From NCBI RefSeq assembly GCF_028728065.1, contig NZ_CP117812.1, positions 372,001 through 436,000 of the forward strand: a stretch of DNA of 64,000 bases. The letters are read 5' to 3'. The number at the start of each line of letters is the position of its first letter. Position 1 is the stretch's first letter. This document shows positions 35,631-43,181 of this stretch, piece after piece. A program made the position numbers and the translations under genes. This stretch comes from Lentisphaera profundi (lineage in GTDB: Bacteria > Verrucomicrobiota > Lentisphaeria > Lentisphaerales > Lentisphaeraceae). The notes under the pieces were generated by a model, which did no database searches, was not told the DNA's origin, and saw only the letters and a program-made list of their open reading frames with translations.

Positions 35631-36584
35631 ATGGCTCATAATCGAGTTAAAGAAAGTTGTTCAGATCAATCTGTTTATTATCTTGTAACTAATCGCATTG
35701 CTGGCGGGCGAATGTTATTCAGAGATCAGGAAAAACAGAAGCTCAAAGATTTGTTATTTAAGGGATGCGCAAGATTCAGTTATCAGCTAATTGATTATGT
35801 TTTCATGGATAATCATTTTCATTTATTGATCAAAATCCCTCCTACTTCTCAGATGGATGACGTGGAGCTCTTACAGCGTTTTCGACTTCATAAACAAAAT
35901 GAAGAAATCACTTTTATTAACTCAGCGCAGAAGGATGATTTTCGAGATCAAATCCATGACATTTCTTTTGTCATTGGAAACTTTGAACAGCGATTCGTTC
36001 AGTGGTTCAATAAGGAGCATAGCTCCTGGGGGCGTTTGTTTGGTCAGAGATTTGATTCGGAAATGATTGAAGTTTCAGCTCAATCAGATTCTTTACTTCG
36101 GGTCATGGCTTATATCTCTTTGAATCCAGTTCGAGCCGGAATTGTTTCTGATCCAAAAAACTTTCATTTCTGTGGATATTCAGATCGTTTGGCAGGCGGC
36201 GATATTGGTAAATCAGACGATGAGTTCTTTGATCTCTTTTGTCGTGGGATCGAAGCTAATGACATCAGAGATAAACAAAAGAATTTCAGAGAGGTTTTTA
36301 GGGCGTATATGCTCGGCTTAAGGCGTTATGAAAACGCCGATTCACAAACTTTGGCGGAATTCTTCAGAGAAGTGAATTTATCTGAGGAGCTCGCTTGGGA
36401 TGATCTTTTTATTCATAAATGCCGATTCTTCACTAAATGCCTTGTGATTGGGTCTGAGGCTTTCGTTCGGGAGAAGTTGGTCAAATTCTCAGCTAAGATG
36501 AAATGGAAAAAGATTCATGAACCCTACACTGAGGATGAATGGAATGATATTTATTCGCTCAAACCTCGTAGGAAATCGGGATAA
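35631..36584 (+). CDS. REP-associated tyrosine transposase (Y1/HUH family)
   Basis: 317 residues. The start at 35631 is set by AAAGGAG at 35617-35623; an in-frame ATG at 35589 lacks such a site. The N-terminal Y1 transposase domain carries YFLV-like strand YYLVTNRIAGG, the HUH motif in DNHFHLLIKI and, further on, VMAYISLNPVRAGIV with the Tyr that attacks DNA. These single-strand DNA endonucleases (RAYT) are linked to short palindromic REP sequences. Matching palindromic repeats occur near 41.7 and 60.8 kb. It marks the left edge of the accessory region. Confidence 0.88.
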   Translation: MAHNRVKESCSDQSVYYLVTNRIAGGRMLFRDQEKQKLKDLLFKGCARFSYQLIDYVFMDNHFHLLIKIPPTSQMDDVELLQRFRLHKQNEEITFINSAQKDDFRDQIHDISFVIGNFEQRFVQWFNKEHSSWGRLFGQRFDSEMIEVSAQSDSLLRVMAYISLNPVRAGIVSDPKNFHFCGYSDRLAGGDIGKSDDEFFDLFCRGIEANDIRDKQKNFREVFRAYMLGLRRYENADSQTLAEFFREVNLSEELAWDDLFIHKCRFFTKCLVIGSEAFVREKLVKFSAKMKWKKIHEPYTEDEWNDIYSLKPRRKSG

Positions 36585-36620
36585 ATCACCCACACAATAA
36601 CCTTCAATATATCAGATTTA

Positions 36621-36660
36621 ATCAAGACGACTTTTCAGACGTCTTGATAATCTTATTTTT
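36621..36660 (+). terminator. Probable terminator after the transposase
   Basis: ATCAAGACG (36621-36629) with its complement (36640-36648), ten-base loop, followed by a T-rich but interrupted tract. Weaker than the other terminators in the window. Confidence 0.5.
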
Positions 36661-36798
36661 ATTTTAGACGCTGTTGTACTCAGTCGACTAATAATTTGAT
36701 CAGTTTTCTTCTCCCATTAGCAGCTAAAAGAAAAAGTGGATTTTTACATACAATTTGACCCCTTAAAACGCAAAAAAGAGCCTCGATTTGAGAATCTT

Positions 36799-37680
36799 TT
36801 AAATCGTCTCTTCCGTAAGGCCTGCCCTTTGTCTTTCTTCCTCACATAAAAAAACAACTACAAGATCTGAATTATTTCTATAAATCTGTTGTAATAACGT
36901 ATCCAAGTCAGGTTTTGCTAATTGAGACTGGTAGTCATAGTCATAAAACACCTGATCATTCCCAAGCGCTACTCTCAATGAATCCATGACCTTTGAAACA
37001 TAGTGCCTTTTTTCACCTGGAAATGACATTGCTACTTTGAACTTAATATCTTCAATTTTATTCAATGACTTATCTACCTTTTTGATTGTTGGATTTTTGT
37101 ACAAATTTTCCAGTGCTAATAATGACAATGTAAACGGTTCAGGTTCAATAAACTCAGCTTTCGCCCTTATGGGGTTTACTAAAGACAGATGATAGAGCAA
37201 ATAGTGTAGCCACACTGCAATCGTATGGTGATTTAATGCTTTCACAGTCTTTACTTTTTCCCCTTCATCATTTCCTTGAGGCTCTGGAAGTTGAATTGAA
37301 GTCTCAAATAAGGTTCGTATTTTACGAGATTCTTTTTCATTAAAAAGACTACCTGCTCGCCTCGCCATTCGTATAAACAAATCTACTTCTTCGCCTTCAA
37401 CTACTGCGAAACATGAAGATTCTGCACCACGAAGTCCCCACTTTAAATCACTACTCCTCAAGTCTTCAATTAATTGTTCACGGCTTTCCTCTGTCCCGAT
37501 TTTACCGTAGTACTGCCAAAGCATTATTGTATGGTTCTTTTTATGGTAGCGTCTATTATTTAGGGCTTTATCCTCAACTATAAAGCTGAGGCTGAATTTC
37601 AAGTCGTGAAACTTATCTGCTTCCTTTTCAAACGCCTTTATCAATCGGTTAATTTCTGATTTTTGTTGAGGTAGTGACAT
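36799..37680 (-). CDS. TIR-domain protein, apparently truncated at the C-terminus
   Basis: 293 residues. The N-terminal about 200 residues are not recognised (helical, with two WLHYLLYHL-like stretches). Residues about 213-281 match a bacterial TIR domain: FKVAMSFPGEKRHYVSKVMDSLR, then VFYDYDYQSQLAKPDLDTLLQQIYRNNSDLVVVFL. The family normally continues with a WxxxE-type segment bearing the catalytic glutamate; here it ends abruptly (EEERQRAGLTEETI). Bacterial TIR proteins are often NAD-consuming defence effectors, and the setting is accessory DNA, but loss of the last part suggests an inactive remnant. Confidence 0.65.
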   Translation of the reverse strand: MSLPQQKSEINRLIKAFEKEADKFHDLKFSLSFIVEDKALNNRRYHKKNHTIMLWQYYGKIGTEESREQLIEDLRSSDLKWGLRGAESSCFAVVEGEEVDLFIRMARRAGSLFNEKESRKIRTLFETSIQLPEPQGNDEGEKVKTVKALNHHTIAVWLHYLLYHLSLVNPIRAKAEFIEPEPFTLSLLALENLYKNPTIKKVDKSLNKIEDIKFKVAMSFPGEKRHYVSKVMDSLRVALGNDQVFYDYDYQSQLAKPDLDTLLQQIYRNNSDLVVVFLCEEERQRAGLTEETI

Positions 37681-37722
37681 GTAAAAAATCCATTGTATTA
37701 TTAATCCCGTACAAATCTACAC

Positions 37723-37770
37723 CAATAAAAAAGCGATGCCATTAAGCACCGCCTCTTTAGTTCTTTACTT
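37723..37770 (-). terminator. Terminator-like repeat, copy 1
   Basis: On the minus strand, GCGGTGC and GCATCGC pair around TTAATG, followed by T6. The whole 48 nt recurs at 38270-38317 with one base difference. Confidence 0.7.
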
Positions 37771-37900
37771 GACCCATATCATCCGCTCAAACCAATGTGT
37801 ATATTACGGTCTTAACCACAATATAGCTCCTTTCAATCTTAAATGGTGCGGAGGAAAGGAATCGCACCTTTCTTGTTTCTTCTGGTTCGGGTAAAGTCAT

Positions 37901-38002
37901 TCATAAATGCGCTCTGCTCTCATTTGGATTGAAAGTGCCCACTAGGCTCCGCAGAAACATCACTCCGCACCAAATACTTGATTTAACGATTTTCATATCC
38001 AT
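37901..38002 (-). CDS. Possible 33-residue peptide
   Basis: ATG at 38002 is preceded six bases upstream by AAGGAG (38009-38014). The product begins MDMKIVKSSIWCGVMFLRSL and ends NESRAHL. A good ribosome-binding site is the only support; no relative is known to me. It lies between the two terminator-like repeats. Confidence 0.25.
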   Translation of the reverse strand: MDMKIVKSSIWCGVMFLRSLVGTFNPNESRAHL

Positions 38003-38130
38003 AAGCATCTCCTTGATGTTTAAAATCATATCAACAAAACCTACTTCCAATCCAAACAAGATTCTCACATTTATTTCAAAAGTTACCGTCAATCCCAAAT
38101 TCTTTAAATTATCATTACCAACTAACCGTA

Positions 38131-38202
38131 CTACCCTCTCACCAATTCCACAATCACACTCACAAGTATCAAACTAATCACACTCATTAAAAATATAAAC
38201 AT
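38131..38202 (-). CDS. Possible 23-residue hydrophobic peptide
   Basis: ATG at 38202 with GGTGGGAG just upstream. The product starts MFIFLMSVISLILVSVIVEL and is a single membrane-spanning helix ending in a basic residue, a shape typical of type I toxin peptides and other tiny membrane proteins. No antisense RNA is demonstrated. It lies just downstream of a terminator-like repeat. Confidence 0.3.
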   Translation of the reverse strand: MFIFLMSVISLILVSVIVELVRG

Positions 38203-38269
38203 GCTCCCACCTATTCACTTTCATCGATATGTATTATACGGAACTGAATGCAGTGTTCTGTCTTCTAGA

Positions 38270-38317
38270 CAATAAAAAAGCGATGCCATTAAGCACCGCC
38301 TTTTTAGTTCTTTACTT
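38270..38317 (-). terminator. Terminator-like repeat, copy 2
   Basis: Same minus-strand hairpin plus T tract as 37723-37770, one mismatch over 48 nt. It lies about 160 nt beyond the stop of the immunity-like gene at 38480. Confidence 0.7.
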
Positions 38318-38479
38318 AATCGCCATTAAAAGGCTCTAGGTGTACAGACTATCAGAGATTAGTTTTTTGTAAGGTGAGCTTGGTTAGAAGTGCCACTACA
38401 CCGACAGTTTATTGAGTCTTTATAGAATCTTGTGTGAGTTTATGAGCGTTGACACGCAGGGTTCTGTCTTAGTGATTAA

Positions 38480-38992
38480 TCACGCCCATGTTTGAACCCA
38501 GTCATTAAATCGTTGATACTCTAATTGATTATTTAAGTATTTTATTGATGCTGACATTTCTTTTTCTAGATCTCCATCTGTCACACAAACCATTAACAAA
38601 ACTTCTTTGCCAACAACTTTACGGAGAGAACTTAACAGCTTCAAGTATTTTTTAAATAATTGATCTTTATCTAAAGAACTATCTGATAAAGCTTGATTGA
38701 ATTTATCTATAGATTCTACCTCAAGATCAATTGCCCATTCATGACAATTAAACTCGAAATATTCTTCATCTTCGGCTTCCCAATCATCTTCTTCATCAAC
38801 TTCTTCATCAAATACATCCTCTGAAATTTTTTGTTGTAAATTAGATTTTGTATTTAAGAATACGCTTAGCGTTCTAAAATCTTCATCTACAACCAAAGCT
38901 AATGCAATTAGTTTTTGTTGCCTTGATACTGATTCCCAATGAGATCTGATATCTAAGCATATTTCCTGTAATTCTTTTGTAACATTACTCAT
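38480..38992 (-). CDS. Probable immunity protein for the AHH toxin cassette
   Basis: 170 residues, strongly acidic (DVFDEEVDEEDDWEAEDEEYFEF), no signal peptide or membrane helix, so cytosolic. Small acidic proteins directly after Rhs or contact-toxin tips usually bind and neutralise nuclease toxins. It starts 9 nt after the stop of the AHH-domain toxin, on the same strand. No immunity family is recognised by eye; the role is inferred from position and charge. Confidence 0.55.
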   Translation of the reverse strand: MSNVTKELQEICLDIRSHWESVSRQQKLIALALVVDEDFRTLSVFLNTKSNLQQKISEDVFDEEVDEEDDWEAEDEEYFEFNCHEWAIDLEVESIDKFNQALSDSSLDKDQLFKKYLKLLSSLRKVVGKEVLLMVCVTDGDLEKEMSASIKYLNNQLEYQRFNDWVQTWA

Positions 38993-39001
38993 AATAGACT
39001 A

Positions 39002-39901
39002 TTATTTAAATTTACTTAATGACATAAATAAAGCTTCCACTTCTGTGTTTAAGGCTCTGACAACTGCCGATCTACCACCTGTGGCATCAGCTCTCTTTAA
39101 AATAGCGTATACCTGTTTAGCAACATCCGTTGTATGCACACCTTTCACATTAGAAGCCCACATCAAATTATCTTTTCCTTTCTTCCAATCTATTCCATAT
39201 TTCTCTAAAATTTCCTGTGATTTTTTAGCATATCTTTGCATCTTCTTGCCAATACCTTTCTTAAAGACCTTATGGTGGCCATGCGGACGAATCATCCCTT
39301 GAGGTGCTGAGCCATGATGTTTTTCAGTTAAATCGGCCCAATCCATAAACGAAGCATCAAGACCAATCATACCAAGAGGTCTTGTACTCGCAGAAACAGT
39401 TGTCCCCGATATTGCCATCGCAGGCATAGGTCCATGTACAGGTAACATTGGAACTTGCCACTTAGGTATTGTCATATTGACGTTACCGCCCTTCTTAGAG
39501 ATAGCCCACAACATGCCTTGTTGTGCACCAACACCTACATATTTACCATTATGGTAATCTTCATAATTACCATATAAAGGAACACGGTCATCCATACCAC
39601 CAAGTGATGTATAAAAGCCCATTAGACTATCAATAGATTTACCACTTGAAAGACTATCCGAGATGTCTCCAGTCGTTACATGGGGTATTGCGCTAACGTA
39701 CTCACTAGTTGTGACAACTGCATCGGTTACGGTAGATATTTTCTGTTTAGCTTTCATAACAGTAGTATCTACTTCTGATCGTATCAAAGATTTTCCTAGT
39801 CCCCAAAAAAGCCCTAGCCCATCGCCTACAACCTCAAGACCAGTACCTGTATCATCCCACCAACTTTTTATACTTGCCCCAGTAGGATCTCTCCAATCCA
39901 T
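39002..39901 (-). CDS. Orphan Rhs C-terminal toxin with AHH-type nuclease domain
   Basis: The frame is open from 40033 (right after an in-frame TAA) to 39002; the first ATG is at 39901. Residues before that ATG encode the conserved end of an Rhs core (FTGLYHTHYRDYDPIHNRWL, then SEDPFGYQDGQNLYANYSG). After MDWRDPTGA the variable tip begins. The last about 95 residues carry RPHGHHKVFKK followed by KDNLMWASNVKGVHTTDVAKQVYAIL, the pattern of the HNH/Endo VII AHH nuclease family. The Rhs body is missing, so this is a displaced toxin cassette, expressed only if recombined or internally initiated. Confidence 0.7.
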   Translation of the reverse strand: MDWRDPTGASIKSWWDDTGTGLEVVGDGLGLFWGLGKSLIRSEVDTTVMKAKQKISTVTDAVVTTSEYVSAIPHVTTGDISDSLSSGKSIDSLMGFYTSLGGMDDRVPLYGNYEDYHNGKYVGVGAQQGMLWAISKKGGNVNMTIPKWQVPMLPVHGPMPAMAISGTTVSASTRPLGMIGLDASFMDWADLTEKHHGSAPQGMIRPHGHHKVFKKGIGKKMQRYAKKSQEILEKYGIDWKKGKDNLMWASNVKGVHTTDVAKQVYAILKRADATGGRSAVVRALNTEVEALFMSLSKFK

Positions 39902-40028
39902 CCCAGAATAGTTAGCATATAGATTCTGACCGTCTTGGTAACCAAATGGATCTTCAGAGAGCCAACGGTTGTGAATGGGGTCGTAATCCCTGTAGTGTGT
40001 GTGGTAAAGACCTGTGAATGGGTCTTTG
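39879..40028 (-). repeat. Rhs core-end direct repeat, copy 1
   Basis: 150 nt closely matching 41477-41626 (roughly nine bases in ten by eye). It encodes the conserved Rhs core end up to DPTGA, the usual crossover point between Rhs cores and variable tips. Confidence 0.85.
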
Positions 40029-40045
40029 TAATCTTATGTGAATGA

Positions 40046-40077
40046 ACTAAAAAGCTCACCACGCATTCGGGTGAGCT
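40046..40077 (-). terminator. Terminator between the two Rhs cassettes
   Basis: AGCTCACC (40053-40060) pairs with GGTGAGCT (40070-40077) around a nine-base loop; on the minus strand T5 follows. It lies 29 nt beyond the stop of the membrane immunity-like gene. Confidence 0.75.
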
Positions 40078-40105
40078 ATCTAAATTGATATTGCGAAATC
40101 AGAAA

Positions 40106-40552
40106 TTAATGTTTCCCCCACTTGTTCCACTTCTCTTCTGATAGGTGCATAAACTTTGATGCAGGCTCTTTCCTATCTACAACAAGGTAGCATATGCCCT
40201 TTTCATACTCTTCTTTATCATCATCTTTGGAGATATTTACTGTGTAGCTTTTACCTTCATACTCAAAGCTTACATATAAATCTACATTTCCAAGGATCTT
40301 CATGCCACTTGCATCAAATTTCCCTTCTAAATACTTTCCATGATTAATTAACCTAAGGTACTTCCTATACAACCAAATCTGTAATACGACTAAAATAATA
40401 ATACATATATATGATTGTATAAAAAAACCATTAGATATTTTTGGAGCGCCATCTAAATAAAGCGGTAATGTCACGATACAAATTCCAAGCATTACTCCAA
40501 AAGCAATTTTTATAGAAATCTGATTCCAAAATACGTATAGCAATTTGTACAT
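40106..40552 (-). CDS. Membrane protein, probable immunity protein of the second Rhs cassette
   Basis: 148 residues: two hydrophobic helices (about 14-33 and 45-61) and a C-terminal domain of about 80 residues with VSFEYEGKSYTVNIS and CYLVVDRKEPASKF, like DUF3592-type proteins. It starts 5 nt after the stop of the Rhs tip protein on the same strand, the usual immunity position. A membrane immunity protein fits a toxin that acts on membranes. The function is inferred. Confidence 0.55.
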   Translation of the reverse strand: MYKLLYVFWNQISIKIAFGVMLGICIVTLPLYLDGAPKISNGFFIQSYICIIILVVLQIWLYRKYLRLINHGKYLEGKFDASGMKILGNVDLYVSFEYEGKSYTVNISKDDDKEEYEKGICYLVVDRKEPASKFMHLSEEKWNKWGKH

Positions 40553-40557
40553 ATGTG

Positions 40558-41631
40558 CTATTCCTTAGTAAAATAATCTTTGTACGAGAATATATGTAAA
40601 TTCATAAAATCTGCTATACGTGGTTCTACAGGATTACCGACTTTTTGACTTGCTATATTTTGAGAAGTTTGCCAAACTCTATCATGAAATACTTTTCCAA
40701 ATGCATTTCGTTGTTTTGTTGTATAATTACCCATAATTCCATTATAAAAGTCAGTTGCTATACCATTATGTTTATTCCAATGTGTTAAATATTCTAGCCT
40801 AGTCCTATCAAATCTTGGTGATATTCTATTTCGAAGTTCTTCTCTAGCCTCTAACACTGGATATGACATTAATTGCCAGTCGGGGAAATCTATAAATACA
40901 GATGCTAATTTTATATTAGATTTTTCGAGTGTTTCCTCATCCGACTTTAGGTGCCAGTATTCCCTATTAAGTTTAAATACTTCGACTGCTCCGAAAACTG
41001 CTCCCACAACTGGATTCGCTCTTTTTGCCATTTGATTACCAACAAGTTCTAAGCCTATTCCACTTACTGTCGCTGCAGTCGCTCCTAATTCTAATGATGT
41101 TGTTACTTTACCATAAGTAGATCCATTCACTAAGTTATCTGCATAATAGTCTTTCTGCTGATAGACTTGGTATAATGAGAAAGCTCCCGCAGTTCCATTA
41201 AATGCATTCCCTATACTGTTACGAATAAAGACACTCTCACCCCAAGGAACACGAGGGCTAGAGACGGTCACTTTAGGAAAGTTCTTAGTTAATGAATTAA
41301 AGAATTTAGCTTTATTGAAAATATTAATTGCATTAGCTTTCTTTAAGCGTCTCCAGCCTTGGCCATTAACTTCTCGCCATAAATGCCCATTGCCACCAAT
41401 AATGTAATTGCCAATTTTACCATTTGCCCCTGCCATCTGTAAAGAAGTACCTCTTGGTGGTGTTTCAATTGCCGCACCAGTAGGATCTCTCCAATCCATT
41501 CCCGAGTAGTTAGCATATAGATTCTGACCATCTTGGTATCCGAATGGATCTTCACTTAACCAACGGTTGTGAATGGGGTCGTAATCACGGTAGTGAGTGT
41601 GGTAAAGACCTGTGAATGGGTCTTTGAACAT
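40558..41631 (-). CDS. Orphan Rhs C-terminal toxin, unrecognised tip
   Basis: 357 residues. The conserved Rhs core end is at the start (FKDPFTGLYHTHYRDYDPIH, then RWLSEDPFGYQDGQNLYANYSG and MDWRDPTGA). In-frame sequence continues a few codons upstream of the ATG (HNVGWTG) and then meets TAG near 41657, so the Rhs body is missing. The tip (about 60-357) has a glycine/alanine-rich hydrophobic central part (SLELGATAATVSGIGLELVG, then VVGAVFGAVEVF) and a polar C-terminus with no recognised nuclease motif. With a membrane immunity neighbour it could be a membrane-active toxin. Confidence 0.65.
   Translation of the reverse strand: MFKDPFTGLYHTHYRDYDPIHNRWLSEDPFGYQDGQNLYANYSGMDWRDPTGAAIETPPRGTSLQMAGANGKIGNYIIGGNGHLWREVNGQGWRRLKKANAINIFNKAKFFNSLTKNFPKVTVSSPRVPWGESVFIRNSIGNAFNGTAGAFSLYQVYQQKDYYADNLVNGSTYGKVTTSLELGATAATVSGIGLELVGNQMAKRANPVVGAVFGAVEVFKLNREYWHLKSDEETLEKSNIKLASVFIDFPDWQLMSYPVLEAREELRNRISPRFDRTRLEYLTHWNKHNGIATDFYNGIMGNYTTKQRNAFGKVFHDRVWQTSQNIASQKVGNPVEPRIADFMNLHIFSYKDYFTKE
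41477..41626 (-). repeat. Rhs core-end direct repeat, copy 2
   Basis: Same 150-nt unit as 39879-40028, about 1.6 kb apart and in the same orientation. Confidence 0.85.
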
Positions 41632-41694
41632 GCCAGTCCAGCCGACATTATGTTTCTAGGGACGCGATCCCTCTCGAGCTCTCCCCGGAAGATA

Positions 41695-41742
41695 CTGCCG
41701 TATGGGCAGATGCTTTTTATCCGCCTGTCTGGCAAGACCCTT
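41695..41742. repeat. Half copy of a palindromic repeat
   Basis: Contains CTGCCGTA, GGGC, TTTTTATCCGCCTGT and TGGCAA in the order and spacing of 60853-60901, the right half of a large inverted repeat. The left arm is not present here. It sits directly between the Rhs remnant and the conserved flavoprotein gene. Confidence 0.6.
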
Positions 41743-41771
41743 GACCAGGCGACTAAGGGACTTTGCCCCGC

Positions 41772-42962
41772 TTAAAGGCTCTCAGCGCAAGCAGCGGCAG
41801 AACTCCATGCCCATTGGAAGTTGTAGCCGCCTAACCATCCAGTAACATCGACGGCTTCGCCAATGAAGTAGAGTCCTGGGACTTGTTTAACTTCCATAGT
41901 TTTGCTAGAGAGTTCTTTGGTATCGAGTCCGCCTAAAGTAACTTCGGCAGTACGATATCCTTCGGTTCCCGATGGGATGATGGCGCAGCGAAAGAGTCTA
42001 TCATTGATTTGAGCAAGTTCTTTTTTAGAGAGTTGAGCAATAGCTTTTTCCGGAGGGCACAAAAATAATGCAATAAATTTTTTCGGGAGTAGAGGCTTTA
42101 GAACTTGTCCAAGGGTCTCTTTCGGATTGTTTTTGCGAAGATCTTGCAGGAAGGTTTCGGGATTCTGATCCGGAAGAAAGTTAAAAAAGACTTCCTGGCT
42201 CTCGCGCCAATAGGAGGAGATTTGCAGGATGGCGGGTCCAGAGAGACCTCTGTGAGTGAAAAGCATGTTTTCTCTAAAGGAAGTTTTTTTGTCGAGAAAA
42301 ACGTTGCAGTCTAATGCGGTTCCCGCAAGGCTTATGGCAAGGTCAAGTTTGTCCCCGCTGAGCGTGAGTGGCACTAATCCGGGCTGTGTTGGGATGAGAG
42401 ATAGATTAAACTGTTTAGCTATGTTATAGGCAAAGTTAGTGGCGCCAATTTTGGGCATAGATAAGCCGCCACTGGCAATGACAATCTTTGAGCTTGTGAC
42501 TGTTCCGCTAGAGGTCTTGACTTCAAAACCGCTAGAGAGCTTATGAACATAGCTAATTTCGCATTGGTACTGCATGGTGACATCATCGGAGCGACATTCT
42601 TCTTGAAGCATAGCAAGTATTGCAGGTGATTTCTGGTCACAAAAAAGTTGGCCAAGAGTTTTCTCGTTATAAGTAAGTCCGTGGCTTTTGACTAGCTTGA
42701 TGAAGTCGTGCTGAGTGTAGCGCTTAAGAGCAGAAATACAGAATCTTGGGTTTTGTGAGATGTAGCGATCGGGCTGAATATTTAAGTTAGTAAAATTGCA
42801 GCGTCCGCCACCCGAGATGATGATTTTGCGGCCCGGTTTAGCGTTGTGGTCAATGAGCAAGACTTTTTTGCCACGTTTAGCGGCGAGGCTAGTACACATG
42901 AGTCCGGCGGCACCGCCACCAATAACAATGAGGTCGTAGTTAGGCTTAGGATTCGAGTTCAT
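41772..42962 (-). CDS. HI0933/BaiN-family FAD-dependent oxidoreductase
   Basis: 396 residues from ATG 42962, chosen because GGAG lies seven bases upstream; a longer frame to 43019 would overlap the previous gene deeply. FAD fold DLIVIGGGAAGLM, LLIDHNAKPGRKIIISGGGRCNFTN (the family signature), and C-terminal GLYFIGEAVDVTGWLGGYNFQWAWSSA. Members (YhiN/HI0933) are flavoproteins of poorly known substrate. It is last in the menaquinone-gene operon, overlapping the small membrane protein gene by 17 nt. Confidence 0.85.
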   Translation of the reverse strand: MNSNPKPNYDLIVIGGGAAGLMCTSLAAKRGKKVLLIDHNAKPGRKIIISGGGRCNFTNLNIQPDRYISQNPRFCISALKRYTQHDFIKLVKSHGLTYNEKTLGQLFCDQKSPAILAMLQEECRSDDVTMQYQCEISYVHKLSSGFEVKTSSGTVTSSKIVIASGGLSMPKIGATNFAYNIAKQFNLSLIPTQPGLVPLTLSGDKLDLAISLAGTALDCNVFLDKKTSFRENMLFTHRGLSGPAILQISSYWRESQEVFFNFLPDQNPETFLQDLRKNNPKETLGQVLKPLLPKKFIALFLCPPEKAIAQLSKKELAQINDRLFRCAIIPSGTEGYRTAEVTLGGLDTKELSSKTMEVKQVPGLYFIGEAVDVTGWLGGYNFQWAWSSAAACAESL

Positions 42963-43179
42963 TTTTATTCTCCGGTTCTTTGAGCATGAAAATGAAATAG
43001 ACGAAGCCAATCGCGCCAAGTAGAAGTGTTAGCAGAAATCTTTTTCCAATAGAAGGGCCCGATTTAGGTGGGTTTTTCATGAAGTGAAAGAGTACGGCAA
43101 GTGCACAGGCCGTATGGACGACAAGTGTGAGCCCTGCGAAAAGCATAAAGGCAAGTTTGATATCAATTGCAAGAAGCAT
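42946..43179 (-). CDS. Small two-helix membrane protein
   Basis: 77 residues from ATG 43179 (AAAGGA upstream); an in-frame ATG at 43224 lacks a ribosome-binding site and lies in menG. Two membrane helices (about 9-33 and 46-65) and a charged tail (EPENKNELES). No family is recognised. It lies 2 nt after menG and overlaps the flavoprotein gene, so it belongs to the same operon. Confidence 0.6.
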   Translation of the reverse strand: MLLAIDIKLAFMLFAGLTLVVHTACALAVLFHFMKNPPKSGPSIGKRFLLTLLLGAIGFVYFIFMLKEPENKNELES

Positions 43180-43181
43180 GT

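Larger units (their letters stand above)
37681..38479. other. Non-coding accessory stretch between TIR and immunity genes
   Basis: About 800 bases without a standard-size gene. It holds two copies of a 48-nt terminator-like repeat (37723-37770, 38270-38317) and, between them on the minus strand, two very small open frames with ribosome-binding sites (annotated separately). A short inverted repeat GGTGCG/CGCACC lies near 37840-37870. Nothing else is seen. Confidence 0.45.

Noticed and set aside
37929-38177. Plus-strand 82-codon frame in the accessory gap
   Set aside because: It is antisense to two small frames with good ribosome-binding sites and shows low-complexity Ile/Ser/Thr composition.
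37723-38317. Twin 48-nt repeats as a CRISPR array
   Set aside because: Only two copies 500 nt apart, each a terminator hairpin with T tract; no regular spacers and no cas genes in the window.
41569-41775. Plus-strand frame across the Rhs remnant border
   Set aside because: It runs antisense through the Rhs core end and the half palindromic repeat; no start signal.
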